Positions 53,561 to 63,103 of a DNA stretch of 64,000 bases are shown here, in pieces. The stretch's first letter is position 1, and each line of letters starts with the position of its first letter. A program made the position numbers and the translations under genes. Where the stretch lies: contig NZ_RJJT01000005.1 in assembly GCF_003938655.1 (NCBI RefSeq), positions 248,001-312,000 of the forward strand, given 5' to 3'. The notes below the pieces were generated by a model. It saw only the letters and a list, made by a program, of their open reading frames with translations. It did not search any database and was not told where the DNA came from. This DNA is from Rhizobium pisi. Lineage in GTDB: Bacteria; Pseudomonadota; Alphaproteobacteria; Rhizobiales; Rhizobiaceae.

Positions 53561-54535
53561 TCATGGGATATGAGGTGCGCTGACCGACCTGACGTTCCAA
53601 TCCCGCAGGGCATCGCAGACTTCCGCCCGGCTCGGAGCGCCGATGCGGCCCCCGAATACCTGGCATTTGAGCGCTGCCGCCATGGACGACAAGCGCATCG
53701 TCTCTTCGATCGGCATGCCTTCGGCGATCGCGAGCGCGAAAGCGCCGTGGAAGATATCGCCGGCCGCCAGCGTATCGACGGCGTTCACCTCAGGCGCAGT
53801 GAGATGACGGATTTCGCTCGTGGTGTCATCGAACCAATACGAGCCGTTTTCGCCTGACGTGACGCTGACGAAGGCCTGGTCGTATTTTCGTTTCAGACGG
53901 CCGACGATCTCCCTGAGATCGGTCGCTCCGGCAAGGCGCTCGGCCGCCGGCTGGGAGAAGACGATGTGGCTTGCCGCCGGCGCCAGCATCTCGATCACGC
54001 CGTCGCCGGCAACGTCGCCGTCGAGGATGGCGGGCTTGCCCGCCTCCCTTGCCGCGAGCAGCGTCGCCAGCGCAAGCTTCGGCCACCGCACGTCGACCAG
54101 CACCGCATCGAAGGACGAGACATCCCGTGCCGCGACCGGCCTGACCGTGTCGTGCAGCCGTGCATCGTAGAAAGGTACGATCAGGCGCTCGCCCCGATCA
54201 TCGATCAGGATCGTCGAGACGGCCGAGCGCGCGCCTTCCGCCCGCAGCATGCCGTCCGTGTCGATGCCGCTCTTGCCGAGGTCGGTTAGGATGCGGTCGC
54301 CGGTGGCGTCGTCGCCGACCGCGCCCCAGAGGCTGGCATGGCCGCCGAGGCGGGCGACCGCGAATGCCGCGCTCGAGGCCATGCCCTCGGCGACCTGCAG
54401 CATCTCGTAGGGCAGGATCTTGCCCTGGCCGGTCGGCAGCGAGCGCACGCGAAACAGGGTGTCCAGAACCGCCGCGCCGACACAGAGGACGCGGCGCGGC
54501 GGGCCGGAAGGCGGATCGAAGGCGGAAGAAGCCAT
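53561..54535 (-). CDS. PfkB-family sugar kinase
   Basis: This ribokinase-fold protein has the N-terminal GAAVLDTLFRVRSLPTGQGK and the C-terminal active site VDTLAAGDIFHGAFALAIAE. There the Asp is the catalytic base, and AAGD replaces the more usual GAGD. The 2-keto-3-deoxygluconate kinase and ribokinase groups are both possible. It is the last gene of the sugar operon, 21 bp after the second permease gene, and converges with the oxidase gene 12 bp away. Confidence 0.85.
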   Translation of the reverse strand: MASSAFDPPSGPPRRVLCVGAAVLDTLFRVRSLPTGQGKILPYEMLQVAEGMASSAAFAVARLGGHASLWGAVGDDATGDRILTDLGKSGIDTDGMLRAEGARSAVSTILIDDRGERLIVPFYDARLHDTVRPVAARDVSSFDAVLVDVRWPKLALATLLAAREAGKPAILDGDVAGDGVIEMLAPAASHIVFSQPAAERLAGATDLREIVGRLKRKYDQAFVSVTSGENGSYWFDDTTSEIRHLTAPEVNAVDTLAAGDIFHGAFALAIAEGMPIEETMRLSSMAAALKCQVFGGRIGAPSRAEVCDALRDWNVRSVSAPHIP

Positions 54536-54556
54536 CAGAATCTCTGTCTCACCTGC

Positions 54557-55372
54557 TTACTTGACGGCTCCGGCCGTCAGGCCCGCCACGATCTGCCGTT
54601 GCGCAAACACCGTCAATATCAGCACCGGCAAGGTGACGATCAACGCCGCCGCGGCAAGCGGTCCCCAGCTCACCTGTTCGAAGGAAAGCATGTTGTAGAC
54701 CGCGACCGGAAGCGTGCGCGTCTCCCGGCTGGCGAGCACGATGCCGAAGACGAAGTTGTTCCAGGAAAAGATGACCGACAGGATGAAGGCGACGACGATG
54801 CCGGGTTTTGCGATCGGCAGGGCGACCATGCGGAAGACCTGCCAGGGCGTCGCGCCGTCGATGCTTGCCGCCTCTTCCAACTCCATCGGCGTCGTCTCGA
54901 AATAGCCGATCATGATCCACACGACGATCGGCACGGTGACCACGAGATGGATGATGATCTGCGGCATGAGCGTGCCTAAGAGGTTCAGCCACTGGAACAG
55001 CAGGAAGAGCGGTATCAGGAAGGAAAGGCCTGGCGTCATGCGCGCGATCATGATGACCATCGCCGATTTCTCCGCCTTGAGGCGCGCAATGCCATATCCG
55101 GCGGGCACGCCTATCAAGAGTGCCAGAAGCGTGGCTGCACCCGTCACCAGCACCGAATTCCAGAGGTAGAGGAAGAAGTTGTTCTCCTCGAAGACCTTCA
55201 CATAGTTCGACCAGGCGAAACGCTCCGGGATGAAGATCGGCGGATAGGCGCCGTTGTCGATTTCATATTTCAGCGACAGCGAGATCATCCAGAGGAAAAA
55301 CAGGACGACCGGCGAGATCATCACCAGGGCGACGAACAGCAATCCGATGCGGTCGAGCGTCTTGCGCTTCAT
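54557..55372 (-). CDS. Carbohydrate ABC permease (MalG type)
   Basis: Six membrane helices and the EAA loop (PMELEEAASIDGATPWQVF) identify a MalG/CUT1 permease. The N-terminal WMISLSLKYEIDN is typical of the group. Its start overlaps the stop of the MalF-type gene by one base (TGATG). No ATPase gene is present in this operon, so the permease pair must use an ATPase encoded elsewhere, such as a shared MsmK/UgpC-type protein (inference). Confidence 0.88.
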   Translation of the reverse strand: MKRKTLDRIGLLFVALVMISPVVLFFLWMISLSLKYEIDNGAYPPIFIPERFAWSNYVKVFEENNFFLYLWNSVLVTGAATLLALLIGVPAGYGIARLKAEKSAMVIMIARMTPGLSFLIPLFLLFQWLNLLGTLMPQIIIHLVVTVPIVVWIMIGYFETTPMELEEAASIDGATPWQVFRMVALPIAKPGIVVAFILSVIFSWNNFVFGIVLASRETRTLPVAVYNMLSFEQVSWGPLAAAALIVTLPVLILTVFAQRQIVAGLTAGAVK

Positions 55373-56310
55373 CAGCGTGCCTCCCCGTCGGACCAGTTGA
55401 CGCGCTGCCGGACCATCATAAGGACGAAGGAGAGCAGGACGATGAGGAGGAAGAAGACGACCGCCATGGCCGAGCCGTAGCCGATGTCGTAATAGGCGAA
55501 GGCGGTGTTGTAGAGATAGATGTTGATCGTTTCCGATGCGGTGCCCGGGCCGCCCTGGGTCATGGCATAGATAATGTCGAAGCTCTTCACGGCATCGATG
55601 CTGCGGATGATGACCGCGATCATCAGGAACGGCGCGATCATCGGCAGTGTGAGGTAACGGAATTTCTGCCAGACATTGGCGCCGTCGATCTCGGCACTTT
55701 CATAGGGCTCGCGCGGGACGGCCGCCAGGCCGCCGAGCACGATCAGCATGACGAGCGGCGTCCACTGCCAGCTTTCGACCAGCACCAGCGAGGGAATGAC
55801 GCTGCTCTGATTGTAGATCCACTCCTGCGGTCCGATGCCTGCGAAGGAGAGGAGATAGTTGAGGACGCCGAGCTGCGGATGGAACATCATCGTCCAGACG
55901 AGCGCGATAGCGACCGGGGTCGCCATCATCGGCATCACGAATATGCCGCGCAGAAGTCCGCGCAGCGGAAATTGGGCATCGAAGATCAGCGCCGCGAGCG
56001 TTCCCAGGAACAGAGGAACCACCACGGAGAGCGTCGTATAGAGCACCGTATGCCAGAGCGACTCCCAGAAGCGCATGTCGCCGGCGAGACGGATGTAATT
56101 GTCCAGCCCCGCAAAGGTCTGCGACTGCCCGAGCGTCCAACTGTTGACGCTCATCCACACCGTAAACACCCACGGAAAAACGATGACGGCTGATATGACG
56201 ATCAGCGCCGGGATGACGAAGGGCCAGTAGTTGGGAGCAAACCGGCCCGGTTTGCTCCCCGTTTTCGAGGCCCTGGCCATGGCGGCCGTTTCGATGCCCG
56301 CCGAAGCCAT
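55372..56310 (-). CDS. Carbohydrate ABC permease (MalF type)
   Basis: After a basic N-terminal tail the protein has the CUT1 permease pattern with an EAA loop (REPYESAEIDGANVWQKF) and the ending MTQGGPGTASETI, typical of MalF/UgpA partners. ATG 56310 overlaps the binding protein's stop by one base (TAATG) and has GAGGG upstream. Frames further upstream show no similarity and were not used. Confidence 0.88.
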   Translation of the reverse strand: MASAGIETAAMARASKTGSKPGRFAPNYWPFVIPALIVISAVIVFPWVFTVWMSVNSWTLGQSQTFAGLDNYIRLAGDMRFWESLWHTVLYTTLSVVVPLFLGTLAALIFDAQFPLRGLLRGIFVMPMMATPVAIALVWTMMFHPQLGVLNYLLSFAGIGPQEWIYNQSSVIPSLVLVESWQWTPLVMLIVLGGLAAVPREPYESAEIDGANVWQKFRYLTLPMIAPFLMIAVIIRSIDAVKSFDIIYAMTQGGPGTASETINIYLYNTAFAYYDIGYGSAMAVVFFLLIVLLSFVLMMVRQRVNWSDGEAR

Positions 56311-57638
56311 TATCCCTCGCTTTTCGCCAGGACGGGTTCGAACTGGGCCGTTGCCGACTTCAGCTCGGCCGCAGGATCGGCGCCGCCGATCATGTTGGTG
56401 AGGCCGACGCCATAGATGTCGCGGAACTCGGTGACCGGAATGATTACCGGCAGCGCGAGCTGCGAGATCTTGCCGGAACCGACGACGGCATCCAGCCATG
56501 TGGCCGGCATCTTGACGCCCTCACGGACTTTCGCATCTTCGAGGATCGACTGGCGGAACGGAACGCCGGCGCCGGCCTGCAGCAGGCGTGCACCCATTTC
56601 ATGCGAAATCGCCCATTGGCAGAAGAGGTAGGCGGCTTCCTTCTTCTGGCTGGCCGCGACGACGCCGAGCCCGTCGCCGAAGGTGCCGGCGGCCTGCGCC
56701 TTTGGACCCTTCGGCATGATGCCGTAGCCGACCTGGCCGACGACGCGCGATTTTTCCGGGTTCTCGATTGGCGGAGCAAAGCCGACGCCATCAAGCCACA
56801 TGCCGATCTTGCCCTGCAGGAAGGCCGACTGCGCCTCGGCCCAGTTGAAACCGGAAACCCCGGGAGGGGCGGTCTTGGTCATCAGCTTCTGGTAAAGCTT
56901 GGCCGCATCCACCGCATCTTCCGATGTCGTGCGCAGCTTGCCGTCGGGTCCAAGCGGGCTCGAACCATAGCCGAGCAGCAGCGTCGTCCAGACCGGCGTA
57001 TTGGCGTTCTTCAGGCCGCGGGCGACGAAGCCGTAGGTGTTGGTCGAGGCATCGGTGAGCGCCTCGGCAGCACTTGCCAGTTCCTCGAAGGTCGAGGGGT
57101 AGGCAAGCCCCTTCTTCTCGAACAGCGCCTTGTTCCAGTAGATGATCCAGTAATCGACCGAGAAAGGCAGAGAGCGCAGGACGCCGCCGGCGTCCTTGGC
57201 GAAGGCGAGGCCGGCTTCGGCGAAGTCGCTTTCCGCCAAAGACGGGTCGGTCAGGGAGGGGTCCTTGAGGAAGCCGCTGATATCGGCAAGCCAGCCACCC
57301 TTTTCGAACTGCCGTTTCTGGACATGGTAGCTCATGTGCACGACGTCGAAGCTCGGTTTTCCCGAACTCAGCTCGATGGTCGTCTTCTGGCGCTGCTGCT
57401 GTTCGGGTGTCGCTTCGGCATTGACCTTGATGCCGGTCAGCGCCTCGAATTCGGAGAGGTACTTCATAAGTATTTCGCTGCGCGGGCTCTTGACCAGGTT
57501 CACTTCGAGCGTGGTGCCGGTGAAGCGCTTCCAGTCGACGGCGGCGGATGCAGGGCGCATGCCGAGCATGCTGCCGGCCCCAAGCGCGGCCGTACCCGCC
57601 AGGAAGCCTCGCCTCGTCGGATTGAAGAATGATGGCAT
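56310..57638 (-). CDS. Sugar ABC binding protein with Tat-type signal
   Basis: The N-terminus PTRRGFLAGTAALGAGSMLG has the twin-arginine consensus and ends at ASAAVDWK. The mature part resembles CUT1 extracellular binding proteins (LMKYLSEFEALTGIKVNAEA, then GKIGMWLDGVGFAPP). At 442 residues it is normal. GGAGGAGG precedes the ATG. It supplies the MalF/MalG-type permeases; with an aldolase and kinase around, the ligand is probably a sugar or sugar acid. Confidence 0.87.
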   Translation of the reverse strand: MPSFFNPTRRGFLAGTAALGAGSMLGMRPASAAVDWKRFTGTTLEVNLVKSPRSEILMKYLSEFEALTGIKVNAEATPEQQQRQKTTIELSSGKPSFDVVHMSYHVQKRQFEKGGWLADISGFLKDPSLTDPSLAESDFAEAGLAFAKDAGGVLRSLPFSVDYWIIYWNKALFEKKGLAYPSTFEELASAAEALTDASTNTYGFVARGLKNANTPVWTTLLLGYGSSPLGPDGKLRTTSEDAVDAAKLYQKLMTKTAPPGVSGFNWAEAQSAFLQGKIGMWLDGVGFAPPIENPEKSRVVGQVGYGIMPKGPKAQAAGTFGDGLGVVAASQKKEAAYLFCQWAISHEMGARLLQAGAGVPFRQSILEDAKVREGVKMPATWLDAVVGSGKISQLALPVIIPVTEFRDIYGVGLTNMIGGADPAAELKSATAQFEPVLAKSEG

Positions 57639-57693
57639 GTGACTCCTCCTCCTTTTGCCGGCGATCTCCTCACCTCCGGCTGCTTATTCCCGA

Positions 57694-58353
57694 TTAAATT
57701 CCCAGCGCACGATCCCTTGCGTGATTGATATGTGTGACAAGGCTGTTGACGGCGTCCTCCACCGATCGCCGCTCGATCGCCTCGAGGACCTTCAGGTGCT
57801 CGCCCATGACAGGCCCGACGTGACCCTCGATGCGGAAACGATCCTGACTGATCAGGCGCATCTTGATCGAGTTCACGCGGTAGGCATTCGAAATGATGGT
57901 ATTGCCAAGCGCATCGATGAAGGCGTCGTGCATGCCCCAGTCGACGGCTTGCGCGCGCAATTCCAGTTCGTGCGACCCGTCGCCGCTGCGAATGGCGTCG
58001 GCGATATCCCGATGCTGCTTCAGAAGCCCGGCGATCGTCTCGTCCGAGGCTGACCGGGTGAAAAGCGCCACGGCTTCCTTTTCTAGGAACACGCGCAGCT
58101 GGAAGGCCTCGCGAATGAGGTTGAGATCGATATGCGCAATCTGCAGCCCCCGCTGCGGCACGGTCTTGATCAGGCCCTCGGCTTCGAGCCTCGGAATGAG
58201 CTCGCGGATGGCGCCGAGCGGCAGTCCCGTCAGCTCCACGAGGCGGCGCTGGGAAACGAACTGCCCGGGACGCACGTCACGCGCGAGAAGGTGGCGCGTG
58301 AAGCTCGCATACGCCTTTTCCCGCAGTGTCGGTTGCTCCTCGGTTCCGTCCAT
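57694..58353 (-). CDS. GntR-family (FCD) transcriptional regulator
   Basis: The winged helix (VSQRRLVELTGLPLGAIRELI at about residues 35-55, in summary) and the alpha-helical FCD ligand domain with the metal-type residues D, H and H (HDAFIDALGN, HLKVLEAIE, HINHARD) place it in the FadR/FCD group. ATG 58353 with GGAGG five bases upstream is preferred to ATG 58371. It is second in the operon, 25 bp after the aldolase gene, and is the natural local regulator. Confidence 0.85.
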   Translation of the reverse strand: MDGTEEQPTLREKAYASFTRHLLARDVRPGQFVSQRRLVELTGLPLGAIRELIPRLEAEGLIKTVPQRGLQIAHIDLNLIREAFQLRVFLEKEAVALFTRSASDETIAGLLKQHRDIADAIRSGDGSHELELRAQAVDWGMHDAFIDALGNTIISNAYRVNSIKMRLISQDRFRIEGHVGPVMGEHLKVLEAIERRSVEDAVNSLVTHINHARDRALGI

Positions 58354-58378
58354 CGCCTCCTCCAGAAACATCTCTGAC

Positions 58379-59269
58379 CTACGCCGCTTTCGAGCGGAAA
58401 AGAGTATCGAAAGCAAGAGCGAGCTGCGCCTGTCCTTCGCCGGATATTGAAACGAGCGGCGGGCGAACCGTAAGCCAGATCTCCTCCGAGGTCACGCGCG
58501 CGACCATCGCCTTCACGGCCGCGATGACGGAATATTTCAGCAATTCGGGCACGAAATCCTCAACGCGGGGGTCGTCCTTGCCTTCCTCGGCCATCAGCCT
58601 GACTTCGCGGGGCAGGAAATTCGCCATGCCGGAGATCGCACCCTGGCCGCCGAGCCGAACGCCTCTGGCGAGGTGGCGTTCGTCGCCTATCAGAATGATG
58701 AGATCGCCATGCGCTTTGAGAAGCGCTTCCGTATAAGGCCAGTCGCCGGAGGAATCCTTGACGCCCGTGACGATCTTGGGAAAGGCAGCCCGCAGCCGGC
58801 CGATCAGCGATACGCTGAGCGGCACCATAGTGACCGAAGGAAGATTGTAGACGATGATGTCTCGCGCCTTTTCGCCCAGTATGGTGAAGACGGCCGAGAA
58901 CCACTGGAAGACGCCGTCGTCGCTGACGTTCTTGAAATAGGACGGCGGGGCGAGAAGGATGTTGCGGGCTCCCTTGGAAAGAGCATGGGCGGCCTGGAGG
59001 GCCGCATCCTCGGCGGCATCGACCAGCACGCCGACGACGACGGTCTTTGCCGCGATGCCGGCATCGAGGAAGGCTGAAAGGACGCGCTCGCGTTCCAGCC
59101 TTCCGATGGAGGACCCCTCGCCCGTCGTCCCGAACAGCGTCACACTGGAGCATCCGGCGGCCAGGCATCGCCGCGCCTGCACGATCATCGCATCGATCGC
59201 AATCCCGCCATTCTCGTCGAACGGCGTGGCAAGAGCGACCGAAAGCCCGAATTTCTGTGTCACCGTCAT
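58379..59269 (-). CDS. DapA-family aldolase/lyase
   Basis: This (beta/alpha)8 class I aldolase has FGTTGEGSSI for the GTTGE substrate motif, IVYNLPSVT with the conserved Tyr, and the Schiff-base lysine in VTGVKDSSGD. At 296 residues it is standard. The operon around it is for sugar import and phosphorylation, so a 2-keto-3-deoxy sugar acid aldolase or dehydratase is more likely than lysine biosynthesis. GGGAGA precedes the ATG. Confidence 0.87.
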   Translation of the reverse strand: MTVTQKFGLSVALATPFDENGGIAIDAMIVQARRCLAAGCSSVTLFGTTGEGSSIGRLERERVLSAFLDAGIAAKTVVVGVLVDAAEDAALQAAHALSKGARNILLAPPSYFKNVSDDGVFQWFSAVFTILGEKARDIIVYNLPSVTMVPLSVSLIGRLRAAFPKIVTGVKDSSGDWPYTEALLKAHGDLIILIGDERHLARGVRLGGQGAISGMANFLPREVRLMAEEGKDDPRVEDFVPELLKYSVIAAVKAMVARVTSEEIWLTVRPPLVSISGEGQAQLALAFDTLFRSKAA

Positions 59270-59896
59270 TTTCTCCCAACTGATGAGTTAGGAGTAGCAG
59301 ACTAACATGTTATTTGTAAAGACGTGATTGTTTACTGTGCAGTTATATCGACCTAGCCTCGCTCCTCGACTATGTTCTTTGCACCTCCGAAAGGGCCAAA
59401 TCCGATGATTTCAGACACTGTCATCGTCTGGAGGCGCGGTGGTGGGTAATCTTATCCCCGGGGCGCTGTTGCCGCCCAGTGACGGGGGATCTCATTTGGC
59501 GATAATCAGGTTAGATACAGTGCTCGGCGGCAATGAAATGTCTTTGCCTCGTATATGTCAGGCATTTACTCAAATTTGGTGACAGGTCGGTGGTTCAGAT
59601 CCCTTCAAGGCGGCTAAGCCGAATGTGTCCGACCCGGGTGATAATTTCGCGCCGGCTCGCCGAGCAGACTTTCGGTAAAACTCGATTTTCAAGTTTTTCC
59701 GCGAGTGAGGACTATCACCAGCGTCCGCGAAATTTCGCCATTCATTGACTTTTCGAGGAAAAGTCTGCTGCAAGCGACGCTGGAACTAACGGCCGTTGGT
59801 CATGTTATCCATTCGTGCTCCATCGCGACAAGGGCGCTCCATCAAGAACACTAGCTTGATGATGCTGCGAGCGATCACGCCTTGGAGGAGAGTGCG
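59270..59896. other. Gene-free region
   Basis: Apart from the promoter part near 59300, I see no coding frame with a recognisable product here. A stretch near 59582-59600 has a faint resemblance to a tRNA T-arm, but no cloverleaf can be built. Confidence 0.45.
59303..59312. promoter_or_regulatory. Short palindrome upstream of the sugar operon
   Basis: TAACATGTTA is a perfect 10-base palindrome 33 bp before the aldolase start, in an AT-rich stretch that should hold the promoter. The GntR protein of the operon is a candidate binder. Confidence 0.35.
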
Positions 59897-60256
59897 ATGG
59901 ACGATAATGAGAAAAAAGAAGGCACTGCGGGCGTTATGCCTACCCGGCTAGGCGTCGTCCCGCCAGATCGTGAGGGTCAGGCAACCTTAACAGCCCACCA
60001 AGAAGAGATCGTAAACGCCTACCGCGCCGGCCGAATGGACGAGATGCAGTTTCAGAGGTATTTGACCGACGATCCTATTATCGCCGCGTATGTTCGCCGC
60101 ATCGCGCACCCGCGAGACGATCCCGCGGCCTGCGGATTGGGCACGCGACAAGCGTCGCGATGGATAGCGCAGGCAACAAAACCCGTATTCGACCGCCGCA
60201 CCGGCGAGATAGCTGCCGGTCGGGCCTCATACTGGCTCGCCCGAACAGGAATGTAG
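59897..60256 (+). CDS. Small hypothetical protein
   Basis: GGAGGA (59884-59889) seven bases upstream supports ATG 59897, giving 119 residues. The charged N-terminus is followed by EEIVNAYRAGRMDEMQFQRYL, a short helical region. No membrane span, signal or known motif is present. It lies alone at the start of the sparse region and resembles uncharacterised rhizobial plasmid proteins only in general style. Confidence 0.5.
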   Translation: MDDNEKKEGTAGVMPTRLGVVPPDREGQATLTAHQEEIVNAYRAGRMDEMQFQRYLTDDPIIAAYVRRIAHPRDDPAACGLGTRQASRWIAQATKPVFDRRTGEIAAGRASYWLARTGM

Positions 60257-60383
60257 TTTTTGGGGCTTATCCTGGAACAAATTGCGGACGCACCAAAGCT
60301 GATCGATTGGTCCTTCCCGGGGCCGTCTGCCCGACATGACTAAAGGCAGGGAAGTAAACTCATGACCTCCCGATACCGCGACA

Positions 60384-60668
60384 TTGCTCGATGATGCCGC
60401 CGATCGGATCGCGGATATCTCCCGGCCGGATCTCCAGACCATCCTTCGCCGGGCCGCGCTGCGGCTGCGCAATGCCCGGGCCGTGTCGATGGAAGATGAT
60501 GTCGAAGACGCCTTGCGCGACCTCGCCAGCGAGTTTGGCGTGACGCGCAACGACATGATCAGATATATCGTCCGGGAGTGGATGGAGAAGAACACCTATC
60601 TCCCGGTCCGTAATCTGGACAAAGACGGCAAGGTGGATATTTACAAAGCGCTGGCGGAGCGGTTTTGA
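60384..60668 (+). CDS. Small hypothetical protein, possibly RHH-like
   Basis: The product reads DDAADRIADISRPDLQTILRR in its first third, then a basic helix and RNDMIRYIVREWMEKNTYLPV. The last part has the look of a ribbon-helix-helix or small helical DNA-binding protein, but I cannot prove it. TTG 60384 is the only start in frame. An ATG at 60362 would give a better N-terminus (MTS...) after a small indel, so the 5' end may be damaged. Confidence 0.5.
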   Translation: MLDDAADRIADISRPDLQTILRRAALRLRNARAVSMEDDVEDALRDLASEFGVTRNDMIRYIVREWMEKNTYLPVRNLDKDGKVDIYKALAERF

Positions 60669-60755
60669 CGAGGTTTGGTCATGGAACTATCGCATCAGCA
60701 AATGCTTAGAATGCCGTCAAGCGATGATCCTGCGCAAAATCGGAATGAGCCTTCC

Positions 60756-61325
60756 ATGACTGATCAATACCAACCAATCTACACATGGCGCCAGGCATGG
60801 CCAGGAGAAGGATATCAGGACTTCACCGGGTACGACGGTGAACAGTCTTTTGGCCGCATCCAGCTTGACCAAACGAACCACGGCAAGGCTGGCATGTGGA
60901 AATGGAACGCTACGCCCCTGCCGTGGGTCCGAGAGCACATAGCGCCTAACAGTGGATGGGAGGAAACCTCGCGGGAGGCATGCCGTATCCGAGAGGGCGT
61001 CAATTCCGACGCGTTGCTCGATGGAGACGACCGTTTCGACGATTGCCATATCGGGGGCACAAGTACGGGCGCAACTGGCCCTATCAAGAAGCGGCCCCGG
61101 TACCTCTACAATTTCCGTCTGACGCGCGGCATGGGCGAATGGAGGAGATCCGATAATGCGCTCGAACGCACGACTGAAAGACGCCTCCGAATCATATCAA
61201 ACCCGCTGGGCCACGTCTGGAATCCTCACTGTGCCGTGCTTGATCCACTGCCTCGCTTACGTTCATCTGGCGGTACAGTAGGCTTACTCCAGATCAGCTC
61301 CGGCGAAGATCGATGCGGCTCGTGA
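60756..61325 (+). CDS. Hypothetical protein, 3' part probably frameshifted
   Basis: The first 75 residues look like a true protein: QPIYTWRQAWPGEGYQDFTG, then SFGRIQLDQTNHGKAGMWKW and LPWVREHIAPNSGWEETSREA, a tryptophan-rich motif I associate with rhizobial plasmid hypotheticals. After about residue 80 the composition changes to Arg/Ser/Gly and the frame reads into the antisense of the next gene, so a frameshift near 60990 has probably replaced the natural end. ATG 60756 is chosen because the similarity starts there. Confidence 0.45.
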   Translation: MTDQYQPIYTWRQAWPGEGYQDFTGYDGEQSFGRIQLDQTNHGKAGMWKWNATPLPWVREHIAPNSGWEETSREACRIREGVNSDALLDGDDRFDDCHIGGTSTGATGPIKKRPRYLYNFRLTRGMGEWRRSDNALERTTERRLRIISNPLGHVWNPHCAVLDPLPRLRSSGGTVGLLQISSGEDRCGS

Positions 61326-61803
61326 CCACTGCCTTGCCAGTCTTTGGATCGGTATCGACTGTCGTAAGACGCATGCCCGAGGCCCCGACCTTCTCGATCG
61401 TCATCTGTGCTTTGCGGTCGCCGTTAACTTCCTTCGCCCAGGTGATTCCGAGATTGATGGTGTCGCCAGCGCGTCGTCCCCCGAGGCCAGCGGTACCCGT
61501 GCCCGCGCCGACATAGGATCCAGAGTACCTGTTGCCGGTCGCCTTGAGGTCCGCGGTGATCACGCGGGAGAAGATGGCAAGGCTGGTGCACTTTCCGTCC
61601 AGCGACAGAGATGCGGCAGTCGTATCGGACTTAAAGCGACAGGTCACGTTAATGGTTGGCGCATTAACGCGCACCTTGACGGTGCCTTTTCCATTCCAGC
61701 TTCCAGCCAGTGATTTGAGGAAGGGGGCCTCGTCGGCGTGAGCAATGCTGCCCGAAAAGAGGGCGAGCGCAATCGATAGGGACTGCGCGATATACGGGTT
61801 CAT
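61294..61803 (-). CDS. Small exported protein of unknown function
   Basis: A signal peptide (NPYIAQSLSIALALFSGSIA) ends at HADEAP. The mature part of about 147 residues is beta-rich: LKSLAGSWNGKGTVKVRV, then CRFKSDTTAASLSLDGKC and KAQMTIEKVGASGMRLTTV. The LAGSWxGxGxVK start resembles lipocalin-like or Omp10-type rhizobial proteins from memory. ATG 61803 is used because the signal begins there; the frame is open further up. It is probably periplasmic. Confidence 0.65.
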   Translation of the reverse strand: MNPYIAQSLSIALALFSGSIAHADEAPFLKSLAGSWNGKGTVKVRVNAPTINVTCRFKSDTTAASLSLDGKCTSLAIFSRVITADLKATGNRYSGSYVGAGTGTAGLGGRRAGDTINLGITWAKEVNGDRKAQMTIEKVGASGMRLTTVDTDPKTGKAVVTSRIDLRRS

Positions 61804-61996
61804 GTTTTCGTCTTTCAGACCGCGCGCCGCCGTCTGGCGTGGCAGATCGATGAGGAAGGTATACTGGTGAACAACGGCGCTGCGGCTTTGTTCCATGCGC
61901 TGTGCAATCGTTCTGCAGCAAGGGCTGTGGCGCGTGCGTTAAAGCAAGGGGACTTTTGACGCCGCGTGTGCCACACCGCTAAAGTCTTCAGCTATC

Positions 61997-62622
61997 TCAT
62001 TCGCATCCTGTGTGCCAAGCTGGACGAATCTCCTTGCGGTCGGTCCCGCCGGCAGCCCGGTCGCCGTATTGATGATCTGCCGGGGTCCGACCTGTTCTTA
62101 GGTCGAGACGAATGGATTCGGTCAGGACCAGGGCGTCCGGCGCCGCCGCAAGCGGGCCGATCGCCAGGTCGTTGTCGCGACGCCTCAGATCACTCATCAC
62201 AGCCTCCCGGGTAGTCGGCTTGCGCCGGATGTCGAACCCGGGGGCGGAGATGCGCATCTCTGCCATCAAAGCCGGCATCAGTACCAGGTCCGTATAGTCC
62301 GAGCCCCCGATCGAAACGGTGCGAACCGCGTGGCCGGGATTGAAGGCGCCGGTCTCGACCAGTGCGGCGCGCACCGGCCGTCAGTGCGTGCGTGATTGGC
62401 GCGTTCAGCGCTTCGGCGCGCGGCGTCGGGCCTGACCCCGCCGGCATGCCTGATGAAAAGCGGGTCGCCCAACAACTGGCGCAGCCGGGACAGGGCGTGG
62501 CTCACCGCGGGCTGGGTCAGGCCGAGAGCTTCGCCGGAACGGCCGACGTGCCGTTCCCGCATGACGGTCTCAAACACGACAAGCAGGTTGAGGTCGACTC
62601 GACGAAAATCAATTTCATGCAT
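61997..62622 (-). pseudogene. LysR regulator (NodD-like), frameshifted and truncated
   Basis: The N-terminus is intact: EIDFRRVDLNLLVVFETVM, then GLTQPAVSHALSRLRQLLGD. At about 62440 the frame shifts (GPTPRAEALNAPITHAL continues in another frame) and at about 62370 it shifts back to VRTVSIGGSDYTDLVLMPAL and LRRRDNDLAIGPLAAAPDA. The effector domain ends at about 62090 without its C-terminal half. No functional regulator is possible. Confidence 0.8.
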
Positions 62623-63103
62623 GTACGATGATCACAACAATCGACTGGATTAATGAACAGAAATCCGCGACAAGGGTTATCAGCTAGGAACTTCGAACTT
62701 GCGGACCACGTTCGGAGGCGAAAATGCCTCGCTGGCGAATGGCCTTCAGACCGTCGCATTGAACCGCGAAATTCCGCAACGATGCGATCGATGATCGTTT
62801 TGGGCGCGTTGCGTCGATAGTTGCATCGAGATCATCGATGATGTCGGTCATCTTTGAGCCAGTCGCACCGTATCCCTTGACTTCAGTCGCGATGCAAGGC
62901 CGGTTCAGTCGCAGGTACAGCGACATCGCATTTTGCCGTCTCCGGTGAAGGTGCAGCGTGTTTCGTAGGTGCCTCCAAAAACTCGTTAACCATCGCCGCT
63001 GCGAAGTCCTCGAGGCTTTAGCGGGGCGCGTCCCTTTGCTTTCGTTCCGATGTAGAGGCGCGACGTGCCGTCGGAGACGAGTCGATGGGTCTCCGGTAAG
63101 GCG
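62623..63103. other. Region without a secure gene
   Basis: A minus-strand frame at 62684-62851 could encode a 55-residue peptide starting MTDIIDDLDATIDATRPK, but it has no ribosome site and no relative that I know. The rest shows nothing recognisable. Confidence 0.3.

Noticed and set aside
59570..59610. Sequence resembling a tRNA T-arm and possible attachment site
   Set aside because: Only a partial T-loop-like match; no acceptor, D or anticodon stem can be drawn.
62684..62851. Small minus-strand gene
   Set aside because: No ribosome site and no recognisable relative; mentioned only as a possibility.
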